The notes: generated from the sequence alone by a model not told the origin. A DNA stretch of 62,213 bases from Lachnospiraceae bacterium (GCA_022796795.1 JAAWJI010000023.1:1-62213); one strand, 5' to 3'; counted from the stretch's first letter, positions 35,401-42,650 are shown. Numbers and translations are program-made.

Positions 35401-36368
35401 TGGGCTTAATCAACGATATTCTTGATATGTCAAAGATTGAGAGCGGCAAAATGAAGCTGGAGCCTGTTAACTTTAATATCTATGACATGCTGGATACCAT
35501 CCGGGAGCTGATTTTGTCGCAAACAGCGGCGAAACACATCGAGTTTGTTCAGAATATCCAGTTAAATCATCAGTGGTTTCTCGCAGACAGGATGCGCATC
35601 AGCCAGGTATTGATCAATTTGCTGGGCAATGCGGTTAAATTTACCCCTGAGGGAGGAAAAATCACGCTGACAGTGCAGGAAAAGATATCTGCGGAGAAAG
35701 TCCTGGTCTATTTTGCGGTTAGCGATACGGGAATTGGAATTGCGAAAGAAGATCAGGACCGTGTATTTCGCTCCTTTGAGCAGGCTGGAGGCACAAACCC
35801 TTCCAAACAGGCAGGAACAGGCCTTGGACTTTCCATCAGCAATCGTCTGGTGCAGATGATGGGCAGTTGTATTCAGTTAGATAGCGCTCCTGGCCAAGGC
35901 AGCACCTTCAGCTTCTCGATTCCACTTATGCCAGGAGAAAATCAGAAAGAGGAAACAAAGAAGGAGAAGCTTTCTTTCCAGGGATACCGGATTCTGGTGG
36001 TGGAAGACAATGAGTTGAATGCGGAAATTGCCCAGTGTTTGTTGGAAGAGCGGGAGTTTGAGGTGGATTGTGTATATAATGGCGCACAGGCGGTAGAGCG
36101 CATCCGTTCCACACAACCGGGCGCCTATGATGTGATCCTGATGGATATTATGATGCCGGTGATGAACGGATTGGAGGCCACAAGTACGATCCGGAGTATG
36201 GAGAGAGAGGACTGTCATACCATACCGATTATTGCCATGTCTGCCAATGCTTTTGATGATGATTTGAAGAAGTCTGTGGAATGTGGAATGAACGGGCATT
36301 TGTCTAAGCCGGTGGAGGTAGATAAGCTATTCCAGACCTTAGATGCGGTAATTCGGAGCAAGAGCTAG
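32439..36368 (+). CDS. Hybrid sensor histidine kinase/response regulator
   Basis: A 1309-residue multi-domain kinase. In order: membrane helix (about 15-37); large extracytoplasmic sensor (38-375); second helix (377-400); HAMP-like linker; coiled coil; PAS-like domain (457-575); degenerate GGDEF domain (585-735, with LNLDEF near 664 instead of GGDEF, so cyclase activity is unlikely); a GAF-like region (about 770-930); HisKA with SHEIRTPMNGIIGM and phospho-accepting His947; ATPase domain (NLLGNAVKFTPEGG; DTGIGIAKEDQDRVF; GTGLGLSIS); and a receiver with Asp1236 in ILMDIMMPVMNG. There is no DNA-binding domain, so output goes by phosphotransfer to an unseen partner or by protein contacts. It lies one base after the solute-binding lipoprotein gene and is surely co-transcribed with it. 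A MITE-like element begins nine bases after the stop. Confidence 0.92.
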   Translation: MKNENRKKKRKSTIFRIFLYPLIAIMLVQSIITIGTLVVRKTTETLEEYSGSMMNRLVENRRVILQNDMNQRWAAVREQEILLNEILEEFLKEENLQLEEALQSEEAKGRLLEQLFPECLEILQGSSTTGLFLILTGNDMTGAGEFDGFFVRDSDPDKNPVNYTDLLLERGSKQLSRSWDIPLDTGWTTRFRMDGQGQTASENYFYEPWRAGMEHEDADTEDLGYWSGPFSLGKDQTDSYEMITYSLPLRYQGQVYGVFGVEISCRRLYSYFPVAELNDSQQSGYMLAVRDKDGDYSSLTGKGILYDLVRSLNGRFSLRETNYANLSLVKDAWLNGQGVYAVVCPLKLYSNNVPYENTEWVLLGLDTEEDLFGMSRQLYFWMVVAVLAGLAFGVFGIYAVVRHLTRPIQRLMQCISAGSAGLKEFKATNILEVDALYHVVDNLTEQQKKVENILLEEKERYKVALESSKDIFFSYDLQKETLDLVNHKTMNGQWQFPRVQGSLIHTDFIFEEDREKALEELQQDADNPYAEFRMRWPGETEFTWVALTGKAVYDTDDRRWKIVGSIRNIQEQKERDAELLRKNTTDGVTGLYVFSAGMERLREYRSVHPAGVMMDLYLDRLKYVNEKNGIVFGDMILEEAGSILREACKRFSEETGKRSVALRLNLDEFVVWLESESKEQGKEFFEALVERIAACFEEETFQIRIYAGLSCGKKEESCEELIRRARLAKSYPLPEGSQRSVFYEDIPSENKKTLPPLQGKEINSLDYSEDVSLVSVALNLFGKGADFPAQMMLMVRKIGRFYGASQVLVSLVKADFNSNYLNYQWHQNGEIEKETVRKYREKERAEFYSWLGRSEVRYFSEEDSKQPALQCFLSITPGQRGILLPMYDNGIYIGNLCILGVEADILENSEEYQNLKELGRVIEGQLNQQQHDIASKAKSEFLSRMSHEIRTPMNGIIGMTAIALQQGQSQERVMDCLQKIQSSSDYLLGLINDILDMSKIESGKMKLEPVNFNIYDMLDTIRELILSQTAAKHIEFVQNIQLNHQWFLADRMRISQVLINLLGNAVKFTPEGGKITLTVQEKISAEKVLVYFAVSDTGIGIAKEDQDRVFRSFEQAGGTNPSKQAGTGLGLSISNRLVQMMGSCIQLDSAPGQGSTFSFSIPLMPGENQKEETKKEKLSFQGYRILVVEDNELNAEIAQCLLEEREFEVDCVYNGAQAVERIRSTQPGAYDVILMDIMMPVMNGLEATSTIRSMEREDCHTIPIIAMSANAFDDDLKKSVECGMNGHLSKPVEVDKLFQTLDAVIRSKS

Positions 36369-36377
36369 AATAACACG

Positions 36378-36528
36378 AGTTACAATTCACACCCACGCCA
36401 GTTTTTGAAAAGTTTTCATTTGATAAAGGTGCGAATTGTAACAGGGACTGCCTCTCGCCTTCGGCCCCATAACTGCATTGGCTCCACGCCAATCAGCGGA
36501 GTGATTGGCATGGGTGTGAAAAGTAACT
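36378..36528 (+). mobile_element. MITE-like element with 23-bp terminal inverted repeats and target duplication
   Basis: A 151-bp intergenic element with no protein-coding content. The left end (36378-36400) and right end (36506-36528) are inverted repeats of 23 bp that match at 20 positions; the arms begin AGTTAC and end GCCA. It is flanked on both sides by the direct repeat AACACG (36372-36377 and 36529-36534), as left by transposition. Inside, a third, inverted copy of the terminal motif lies at 36428-36442 and can pair with the left end (GTTACAATTC with GAATTGTAAC). A perfect hairpin GCCAATCA/TGATTGGC lies at 36488-36509. It is presumably mobilised in trans by a transposase not in this window. 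It sits between the kinase stop and the LexA-type sites of the next gene. Confidence 0.85.
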
Positions 36529-36554
36529 AACACGAACAAAAACCGAACGTTTTT

Positions 36555-36629
36555 CGAACAAATGTATTGACAAACAAATGTTTGTGAAATATAATAATAA
36601 ACGAAACGAATGTTCGGAATAAATGTTTG
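36555..36629 (+). promoter_or_regulatory. Cluster of LexA-type (SOS) boxes
   Basis: Firmicute LexA binds CGAAC-N4-GTTCG. Four 14-mers of this form occur here: CGAACAAATGTATT (36555), CAAACAAATGTTTG (36571), GAAACGAATGTTCG (36603) and GGAATAAATGTTTG (36616). The second is nearly palindromic and fills the spacer of the promoter, where binding would block polymerase. The first and second start 16 bp apart, and the second and third 32 bp apart. The gene downstream is a YneA-like division inhibitor, a classic SOS gene. LexA itself is not in this window. Confidence 0.7.
36567..36595 (+). promoter_or_regulatory. Promoter of the YneA-like gene
   Basis: Perfect TTGACA at 36567-36572 and TATAAT at 36590-36595 with a 17-bp spacer. 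Such a strong promoter fits a gene kept off by a repressor. Confidence 0.85.
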
Positions 36630-36645
36630 GTTTTGGGGGCGTGTT

Positions 36646-36984
36646 ATGAAGAGGAGAAGAAGAGCAGAGAGACATAAGTTTTTGGTAATCAGTATTGTGA
36701 CCCTGTGTCTGGTGTTTATTTTAGGGCTTACATGCGGCAGCTTTCTGTCCAAAGCGAAAGGCAAGGACAGAAATGTATCCGGTCAGAAACGCTATACCAG
36801 CGTTCAGATTCAGTCTGGGGATACCCTGTGGGAGCTGGCGGATACCTATGGGGATTCGGTTTATGCGTCCAAGAGCGCTTATATTAAAGAGGTTATCCGG
36901 ATCAATTCTCTATCATCCGAGGATTGTATTATTTCCGGACAATATTTGATATTGCCCTATTATACAGAGGAGCATTTCCCATGA
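36646..36984 (+). CDS. LysM-domain protein, YneA-like SOS cell-division inhibitor
   Basis: A 112-residue protein with a basic start (MKRRRRAERHK), one membrane helix (about residues 13-32) and a C-terminal LysM domain (IQSGDTLWELADTYGDS...IKEVIRINSLSSEDCIISGQYLILPY). Size and layout match B. subtilis YneA (105 residues), which is exported, binds peptidoglycan and delays division during DNA damage. The upstream LexA-type boxes support this role. The ATG at 36646 gives the canonical membrane-anchored form; a frame upstream (from 36610) overlaps an operator. In Bacillus yneA is divergent from lexA; here lexA is not adjacent, which is unusual. Confidence 0.78.
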   Translation: MKRRRRAERHKFLVISIVTLCLVFILGLTCGSFLSKAKGKDRNVSGQKRYTSVQIQSGDTLWELADTYGDSVYASKSAYIKEVIRINSLSSEDCIISGQYLILPYYTEEHFP

Positions 36985-36985
36985 T

Positions 36986-37132
36986 TCAGCAGTGGGAAAA
37001 CAGATTATATCCGATCAGAATGAGAAGAAAGGCGGCAAGGGCCCGCAGAAACCAGCCTTCCGAGGGCATAAAGAAGGTGAGAAGGATTCCAATTCCCATC
37101 CAGAATAATACAAATCCAATTAGTTGTTTCAT
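36986..37132 (-). CDS. Small membrane protein (48 residues)
   Basis: On the minus strand, directly after the convergent YneA-like gene, there is a clean 48-residue frame: MKQLIGFVLFWMGIGILL as the first helix, a short FMPSEGW turn, then RALAAFLLILIGYNLF as a second helix, ending in SHC. A ribosome-like AAGGATGG lies about ten bases upstream of the ATG. I recall similar tiny two-helix proteins across Clostridia. It was found by reading the strand directly and is too short for usual gene-length cut-offs. Function unknown; both helices suggest an integral membrane protein. Confidence 0.7.
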   Translation of the reverse strand: MKQLIGFVLFWMGIGILLTFFMPSEGWFLRALAAFLLILIGYNLFSHC

Positions 37133-37290
37133 GGAGGCTCACCATCCTTATTGCTTATTAACAGCATATGCATTGCTGTCGGAAAATGTTCCGGAAAGAC
37201 AGGGAAATCCGTGCGGGTTCTGGATGAAACAATCAGGTTTTGCGGCTTTCTTGTGTAGCTGCATATCGGTTGTTCAGGAAGGAGTAGCTT

Positions 37291-38625
37291 GTGGAGCAAT
37301 TAAGTTTGTTTGATGACCGGACGATGCAGGCGCCTCTTGCAAGCAGGCTGCGCCCGGAAACCCTGGAGGAATACGTGGGCCAGGAACATCTGCTGGGAAA
37401 GGGAAAGGTTCTTCGTCGTCTGATTGAGCGGGATCAGATTTCTTCCATGATTTTCTGGGGGCCGCCAGGGGTGGGGAAGACCACGCTGGCCCGGATCATT
37501 GCGGGTAAAACCCGAGCGGATTTTGTGGAATTCAGCGCTGTGACCAGCGGGATTCGGGAGATTAAGGATGTGATGAACCGGGCGGAACACAGCCGCCAAA
37601 TGGGACTTCGTACTCTTTTATTTGTGGATGAGATACACCGGTTTAATAAAGCCCAGCAGGACGCGTTTTTGCCCTTTGTGGAAAAGGGCAGCGTTCTTCT
37701 GGTGGGAGCCACTACAGAAAATCCTTCCTTTGAGATTAATTCGGCGTTGCTTTCCCGATGTAAGGTGTTTGTGCTGAAGGCCCTGGAGACTGGGGAGATT
37801 GCCCGGCTTTTAGAGCTGGCTCTGGAGAGCCCCAAGGGACTGGGAAATCAGGAGATTGTCCTGGAAGAGGAACAGCGGGTGGCCATTGCGCGCTTTGCCA
37901 ACGGGGATGCCAGGACAGCTTTGAACACTCTGGAAATGGCAGTGTTGAACAGCCAGATTCAACAGGACGGCAGGATCCTGGTGACAGATGAAGTGCTGGC
38001 AGAGTGTATGAACCGACGTTCTCTTCTGTACGACAAAAATGGAGAGGAGCATTATAATCTGATTTCTGCATTGCACAAATCCATGCGCAACAGCGATCCG
38101 GATGCGGCAGTCTACTGGATGTGCCGGATGCTGGACGGTGGGGAGGATCCTCTGTATATTGCCAGGAGACTGGTTCGTTTTGCCAGCGAGGACGTGGGAA
38201 TGGCGGATTCACAGGCTTTGCAGGTTGCCGTGGCAGCCTATCAGGCTTGTCATTTCTTAGGGATGCCGGAATGTGATGTACATCTGACCCATGCTGTCAC
38301 TTACCTTGCCATGGCGCCTAAGTCTAACGCCTTATACCAGGCCTGTGAACAGTGCAAGCAGGATATTCGTCAGATGCCGGCGGAGCCGGTGCCCCTTCAT
38401 CTCTGCAATGCCCCTACGAGCCTGATGAAGGAGCTTCGCTATGGGGAGGGCTATATCTACGCTCATGATACAGCGGAAAAGCTGTCCCGCATGCAATGCC
38501 TGCCAGAGGCTTTGAGGGATCGGCGCTATTACAGGCCCACAGATCAGGGACAGGAGGCTGGAGTGCGGGAAAGGTTGTCCCGGATTCTTCTTTGGAAGTC
38601 GCAGGATGGAAAGAGCCAGGTTTAA
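37291..38625 (+). CDS. rarA: Replication-associated recombination ATPase RarA (MgsA)
   Basis: A 444-residue AAA+ ATPase that acts at stalled replication forks. It shows the start LASRLRPETLEEYVGQEHLLG, Walker A GPPGVGKTT, Walker B LFVDEIHRFNKAQQD, sensor 1 ATTENPSFEIN, and the C-terminal tetramerisation/helical part with LHKSMRNSDPDAAVYW and RRLVRFASEDVGMAD. Length fits. The start codon is GTG (37291) with a strong GGAAGGAG site. It follows an SOS-type gene, although no clear LexA site lies in front of rarA itself. The promoter was not identified. Confidence 0.95.
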   Translation: MEQLSLFDDRTMQAPLASRLRPETLEEYVGQEHLLGKGKVLRRLIERDQISSMIFWGPPGVGKTTLARIIAGKTRADFVEFSAVTSGIREIKDVMNRAEHSRQMGLRTLLFVDEIHRFNKAQQDAFLPFVEKGSVLLVGATTENPSFEINSALLSRCKVFVLKALETGEIARLLELALESPKGLGNQEIVLEEEQRVAIARFANGDARTALNTLEMAVLNSQIQQDGRILVTDEVLAECMNRRSLLYDKNGEEHYNLISALHKSMRNSDPDAAVYWMCRMLDGGEDPLYIARRLVRFASEDVGMADSQALQVAVAAYQACHFLGMPECDVHLTHAVTYLAMAPKSNALYQACEQCKQDIRQMPAEPVPLHLCNAPTSLMKELRYGEGYIYAHDTAEKLSRMQCLPEALRDRRYYRPTDQGQEAGVRERLSRILLWKSQDGKSQV

Positions 38626-38717
38626 AGTGTATTTCCTTGTCTGTGGAGGGGAGCCATGTGTGAAAGGTATTCTTGTCCACGGAGGAGAGCATTTGCATAA
38701 GAAAGGGAGGAATCTTG

Positions 38718-39329
38718 GTGACTGGGGAAATGATAATTGAAATGGTGGGCTATTTGGGATCTCTGCTGGTGTTGATTTCCTTTTTGATGTCTTCTGTGGT
38801 AAAGCTGCGGGTGGTAAACTCTGTGGGAGCCTTGATTTTTGCCATTTACGCACTGATTATTCACTCTTATCCCACTGCATTCATGAATTTTTGTCTGATT
38901 GGTATTAATATCTATTATTTAATGCGTCTGACCAGGTCAAGCCATCGCTATTCTGTGGTGAAGGGAAAGCTGGAGGATCCCTTTGTCCAACATTTTCTCA
39001 ACTTTTACCGGGAAGATATTCAGGTTTATTTTCCGGGAACTGAGCTGGAAGCGTCAGGAATCGACGGCATATATCTGGTGTGTCACGATGCGGTTTTGGC
39101 TGGAGTCCTGCTGGGAAGTCACAGAGAGAATGGCACATTGGAGATTTATCTGGATTATACGACGCCGGAATACCGGGACTGCTCTGTGGGAGCCTTTCTC
39201 TACGAGCAGTTATCCGGACAGGGAATCCGGAAGCTTACTTTTTATCGGGAGGCCGAAAAGCATATAGGTTATTTGAAAAAAATGGGATTTGTGAAGGAGG
39301 AGAATGGGTTCGCAAAAGAGCTTGTGTAA
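38718..39329 (+). CDS. YgjV-like membrane protein with acetyltransferase-like C-terminus
   Basis: A 203-residue protein in two parts. The first 80 residues hold three predicted helices in the YgjV pattern (EMVGYLGSLLVLISFLMSS; RVVNSVGALIFAIYALII; AFMNFCLIGINIYYLMRL). The rest looks like a short GNAT-type fold (LEIYLDYTTPEYRDCSVGAFLYEQL; HIGYLKKMGF). I chose GTG 38718, seven bases after GGGAGG; ATG 38730 is too far from it and ATG 38673 too far upstream. Function unknown. A hairpin follows. Confidence 0.78.
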   Translation: MTGEMIIEMVGYLGSLLVLISFLMSSVVKLRVVNSVGALIFAIYALIIHSYPTAFMNFCLIGINIYYLMRLTRSSHRYSVVKGKLEDPFVQHFLNFYREDIQVYFPGTELEASGIDGIYLVCHDAVLAGVLLGSHRENGTLEIYLDYTTPEYRDCSVGAFLYEQLSGQGIRKLTFYREAEKHIGYLKKMGFVKEENGFAKELV

Positions 39330-39350
39330 AAATTGGGTGCATAACGCTGT

Positions 39351-39402
39351 TACCGCTGTATGGTAAGGGATGCATATCTCTGCCGGACAGCGGTATTTTA
39401 TT
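39351..39402 (+). terminator. Intrinsic terminator after the YgjV-like gene
   Basis: TACCGCTGT (39351-39359) pairs perfectly with ACAGCGGTA (39387-39395), followed by TTTTATTT. Confidence 0.65.
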
Positions 39403-39492
39403 TCTGTGAGCAATGAGTCAAGTGATTGCTTACAATGGGAACTTTGGCCTAAATTAAGGTTGTTTTTGGTTTTTCTGTGTGTGGAATACGCG

Positions 39493-39521
39493 TTGACAAT
39501 CCGATAGCCTCATGTTACAAT
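39493..39521 (+). promoter_or_regulatory. Promoter of the GH36-like gene
   Basis: TTGACA at 39493-39498 and TACAAT at 39516-39521, 17-bp spacer. A repressor palindrome begins four bases later. Confidence 0.85.
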
Positions 39522-39524
39522 AAA

Positions 39525-39538
39525 ATAACGAACGTTAT
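39525..39538 (+). promoter_or_regulatory. LacI-type operator O1
   Basis: ATAACGAACGTTAT: six-base arms ATAACG/CGTTAT around AA. It covers the transcription start of the GH36-like gene. Nearly the same palindrome lies at the promoter of the LacI gene at 41596, so one repressor probably controls both. Confidence 0.8.
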
Positions 39539-39552
39539 ATATGGAGGCTGCT

Positions 39553-41421
39553 ATGAATGTGATGGGATTCCTGGGGGACAGAATCGTTGCTCTGGAGCCT
39601 GAAATTATTCTTCAGGAAGGCGGACGCCGCCTGCTTGGAGGTGATTTTGGACTGCAGGAAAGAAAACGGCAGGGAGACAGTATGCTGTTTTGTGGGGCTT
39701 TTGAGGGAATGGAGCTGGAGGTTCGCTTTCAAAAAGACGGTAATGGCACATGGATGCAGTTGAAGCTTAGGGGAGCAAAGCCGCTTTTTTGCGAAAAGCT
39801 TGGCTGGAGTCTGAAATATCAGGATAAAGGGAAGGATCTTTCCGCAGGCCGGGTCCCCTGTATGGGAAAATATGTGGCAGATTCCGGCCTTCATGGAATA
39901 GGGGAAAAAAGGGGGAGTAAGCCGGATACAAGGTTATCCGGCCTGTTTCTCGATGCAAAGAGTCCTTGCATCTTTTTAGGAAGTCGGATTCCTCAGAAAA
40001 ATATTCATCTCTACGAAACGAAGCTGTTGGAAAAGGATACAGTTTTGTTCCGAGCAGTGACAAGCTTTCCGGAAGGCCAGCAGAAAAAGACAGAGCTGGA
40101 ATCAGAGGAAACTCTTTTGCTGCTGGGACTGACGCCCCGGGAGGCGCTGCAGGAGTATGGTAGCCATGTACCGCTTCTGGAGGAAGAAAGCTTTGCAGCG
40201 CCGCTGGTGGGATGGTCCAGCTGGGATTACTATTTTTCTGCGGTAAGTCAGGCGGATATTCAGGAAAACTTAGAGATGATTGGGAGGGATCCCAGGCTTC
40301 GTACTGCTATAAAGTATTTTTTTGTGGATGATGGCTGGCAGAATCGGGAGGGAGAGTGGTATCCTAATTACCGGTTTCCGGAGGGGCTGGAATACCTGGC
40401 AGAGGAAATCCAAAAGAGCGGAATGATTCCGGGCATATGGACCAATGGCTGTCAGGTGCAGGAGCTTTCCTACCCGGCTCTGCGGATGGGAGAAATGCTT
40501 TTGAAGGATATCCATGGAGTTCCCTTGAAGGTGAATGGGATGTATGTAGTGGATCCTACCCATCCTATGGGAGCAGAATATCTCTCTGAAATCTATACGA
40601 GGCTTTATCAATATGGGTTCCGGGCTTTTAAGGTAGATTTTGTGGATTCTATTTTAGAGGGAAGCTGCTTTTTTGATACAGACTGCGGGCCTTATGACGT
40701 AATTCGAAGAATATTTACGATCGTTAGAAAATCCACAGGAAGGGACAGCCATATTATTGGATGTTCTTATCCGGCTGAATGTGGAGCTGGATATACGGAT
40801 TCCTGCCGGATTGGCGTGGATATCCATAATCATTGGGGGCATGTACGCTGGGTGCTGGAGTATTTACAGCTGTCCTTTTGGGAAAATGGAAGGCTTTTTC
40901 GCATAGATCCGGATTTTCTCATTGTGCGTGGCAAGGAAACCTCCCGGGAGAAAGAGACAAATGTATATAATCCTTTTGCAAATGTTCCATATCGAGAGGG
41001 AGCTGCGTCCAATCGCTGGCGCCGGGGAGAGGTCTTTGACAAGCTGGAAGCAGAGACCTGGGCCAATATAGTCGTGTTTTCCGGGGGGAATCTGATATTA
41101 TCGGATCGCCTGTCCATGCTGAATGAACAGGGGATGGAATTGCTCTATACGCATCTGAAACCAGCAAAAACAGCTGCCGTTCCTTTGGATCTGGGAGAAA
41201 GGGATGTGTCCGGATGCTGGTATCTGGAGGGAGAGCAGGAGTGCAGACTGCTGTTGGTGAATCATGAAGATACGGCCCAAAGAATAACCTTTTCCTTTGC
41301 AGAATATGGGCTGATTCCACCGGAAACCCTGCACTGTGAAAAAGGCGGAAGCTATAAAGGGGGAGTTTTTACGGTTTATCTGGAAAGGCATGAAAGTGCA
41401 GTGATAGGGTGGACGCCGTAG
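39553..41421 (+). CDS. GH36-like alpha-galactosidase or alpha-N-acetylgalactosaminidase
   Basis: A 622-residue cytoplasmic glycoside hydrolase of clan GH-D (GH27/31/36). The TIM-barrel motifs are VGWSSWDYYF, YFFVDDGWQNREGEW, FKVDFVD with likely nucleophile Asp362, and RIGVDIHNHWGHVR with likely acid/base Asp423. No signal peptide, so it acts on imported oligosaccharides. Family members remove terminal alpha-galactose or alpha-GalNAc; the exact sugar cannot be read. I start it at ATG 39553, five bases after GGAGG, rather than ATG 39541, which would lie inside that ribosome site. It precedes a LacI gene, an ABC importer and a GH109-like gene, all apparently under the same operator type. Confidence 0.85.
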   Translation: MNVMGFLGDRIVALEPEIILQEGGRRLLGGDFGLQERKRQGDSMLFCGAFEGMELEVRFQKDGNGTWMQLKLRGAKPLFCEKLGWSLKYQDKGKDLSAGRVPCMGKYVADSGLHGIGEKRGSKPDTRLSGLFLDAKSPCIFLGSRIPQKNIHLYETKLLEKDTVLFRAVTSFPEGQQKKTELESEETLLLLGLTPREALQEYGSHVPLLEEESFAAPLVGWSSWDYYFSAVSQADIQENLEMIGRDPRLRTAIKYFFVDDGWQNREGEWYPNYRFPEGLEYLAEEIQKSGMIPGIWTNGCQVQELSYPALRMGEMLLKDIHGVPLKVNGMYVVDPTHPMGAEYLSEIYTRLYQYGFRAFKVDFVDSILEGSCFFDTDCGPYDVIRRIFTIVRKSTGRDSHIIGCSYPAECGAGYTDSCRIGVDIHNHWGHVRWVLEYLQLSFWENGRLFRIDPDFLIVRGKETSREKETNVYNPFANVPYREGAASNRWRRGEVFDKLEAETWANIVVFSGGNLILSDRLSMLNEQGMELLYTHLKPAKTAAVPLDLGERDVSGCWYLEGEQECRLLLVNHEDTAQRITFSFAEYGLIPPETLHCEKGGSYKGGVFTVYLERHESAVIGWTP

Positions 41422-41422
41422 G

Positions 41423-41452
41423 AATATAACGATTTTCAATAAGCGTTATATT
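41423..41452 (+). promoter_or_regulatory. Spaced inverted repeat related to the LacI operator
   Basis: AATATAACG (41423-41431) and CGTTATATT (41444-41452) are perfect nine-base inverted arms separated by 12 bp. They contain the same half-sites as operators O1 and O2, where the spacing is 2 bp; the difference of ten bases is one helical turn. It may be a third repressor site or a weak hairpin at the end of the GH36-like gene. Confidence 0.6.
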
Positions 41453-41558
41453 GATCGCCGAATTGAGACGGGGATCGCCTGCAAAAAGAAGGAGAGTTCT
41501 GTGAGAAATAAGAGAATTATATAAGATTATTCAAAAAATATAGAAAACAAAATAAGGA

Positions 41559-41587
41559 TTGACAGAAGAATATTTCGGCGTTATAAT
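41559..41587 (+). promoter_or_regulatory. Promoter of the LacI/ABC operon
   Basis: TTGACA at 41559-41564 and TATAAT at 41582-41587, 17-bp spacer, consensus in both boxes. Confidence 0.88.
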
Positions 41588-41595
41588 AGATAAAA

Positions 41596-41609
41596 ATAAC
41601 GGACGTTAT
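41596..41609 (+). promoter_or_regulatory. LacI-type operator O2
   Basis: ATAACGGACGTTAT, the same arms as O1 with a GA centre. It lies between the -10 box and the ribosome site of the LacI gene, so the repressor probably controls its own operon. Confidence 0.8.
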
Positions 41610-41630
41610 ATTCTAGGAAAGGAGGACCTT

Positions 41631-42650
41631 TTGGAAGTAACAAAACAGGATATTGCAAATCATCTGGGAATTTCCAGGACAGCAGTATCCCTGGCGCTGA
41701 ATCATTCCCCCAAGTGTACGCTTTCTAAAAAGACACAGGAAAAAATTTTTGAGACGGCACGGGAGCTGGGATATCCGTTTCAGCGGTTGGGAGAGAGCTC
41801 AAAAAAAATTTGTTTTGCATTATTTAATGTGAACGACAAAACTTCACGGAGTACCAATAGTACAAGCATTAACTGGATTGATGACTATGTGGGACGACTT
41901 GGCTATAACCTGGTGTATATGAATGTATCCGGCAGCGACCGTTCTCTGAAACGATTCTTTGATTATGTAGAGAGTAAAGAGGCTGCTGGTCTGGTAATCT
42001 TTGGTTTAACCGATATTTCTCTGATGCCACAGATTCGCCGGATTTCCATTCCCTACATCATTTTTTCAGAGCTGGAGGGAGAATGGGAAAATTGCTGCAG
42101 CCCGGATACATGCAGTATCATGAAGCAGGCAGTAAAGAAGCTGATCTCCTATGGACATCAGAGGATTGCCTTATTTGCACTGCCCCTGGAATTTCAGCAG
42201 CAGCGGAATATTTTAAGAGGATACCGGGAGACGCTGGAAGAGGCAGGAATCGACTTTGAGCCTTCTCTTGTACAGGTAAGCAGTACCCAGGATGGGGAAG
42301 AGCTGGCAGCCCGGATGGAATATTTGAATATTCCCTATACAGCTGCAATCTGTGCAAATCCAACGGTTCAGTTCGGAGCGTTAAATTGGCTCCGCCAGCA
42401 TGGAATCCGGGTTCCGGAACAGAAAAGCCTGGTAAGCTACGGCATGAATGACCTGGTCATGCTTTCCAATCCAAAGCTCTCCGTGTTTTACCTTGATGAG
42501 GAGGACTGGATGAAGGAGGGGATGGTACAGCTTTTTAAGGGGATGGAAGAGGGGAGAAAGGACTATCCCTGCCGTTGGATGCAGCAGGCTGAATTTTTTG
42601 AAGGAGGTACAATCGGGCGCTGTTATGGCTGGAGCAATGAGCCAAAGTAG
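41631..42650 (+). CDS. LacI-family transcriptional regulator
   Basis: A 339-residue repressor with the N-terminal helix-turn-helix (VTKQDIANHLGISRTAVSLALNHSP) and a periplasmic-binding-type sensor (ICFALFNVNDKTS, then PYIIFSELEGEW, and LISYGHQRIALFALPLEFQQQRNILRGYRETL). The start is TTG 41631, five bases after AAAGGAGG. The frame is open upstream to 41559, but that would place the start inside the -35 box. It lies between the GH36-like gene and an ABC importer and is the evident owner of operators O1 and O2. The solute-binding protein follows 46 bp later. Confidence 0.92.
   Translation: MEVTKQDIANHLGISRTAVSLALNHSPKCTLSKKTQEKIFETARELGYPFQRLGESSKKICFALFNVNDKTSRSTNSTSINWIDDYVGRLGYNLVYMNVSGSDRSLKRFFDYVESKEAAGLVIFGLTDISLMPQIRRISIPYIIFSELEGEWENCCSPDTCSIMKQAVKKLISYGHQRIALFALPLEFQQQRNILRGYRETLEEAGIDFEPSLVQVSSTQDGEELAARMEYLNIPYTAAICANPTVQFGALNWLRQHGIRVPEQKSLVSYGMNDLVMLSNPKLSVFYLDEEDWMKEGMVQLFKGMEEGRKDYPCRWMQQAEFFEGGTIGRCYGWSNEPK

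Noticed and set aside
36924..37313. A 129-codon frame overlapping the YneA-like gene and the rarA start
   Set aside because: No ribosome site, no protein-like pattern, and the minus-strand 48-residue membrane protein explains the region better.
41559..41630. Extended N-terminus of the LacI regulator
   Set aside because: The start would be a TTG inside the -35 box and the added residues overlap the operator; the TTG at 41631 has a proper ribosome site.
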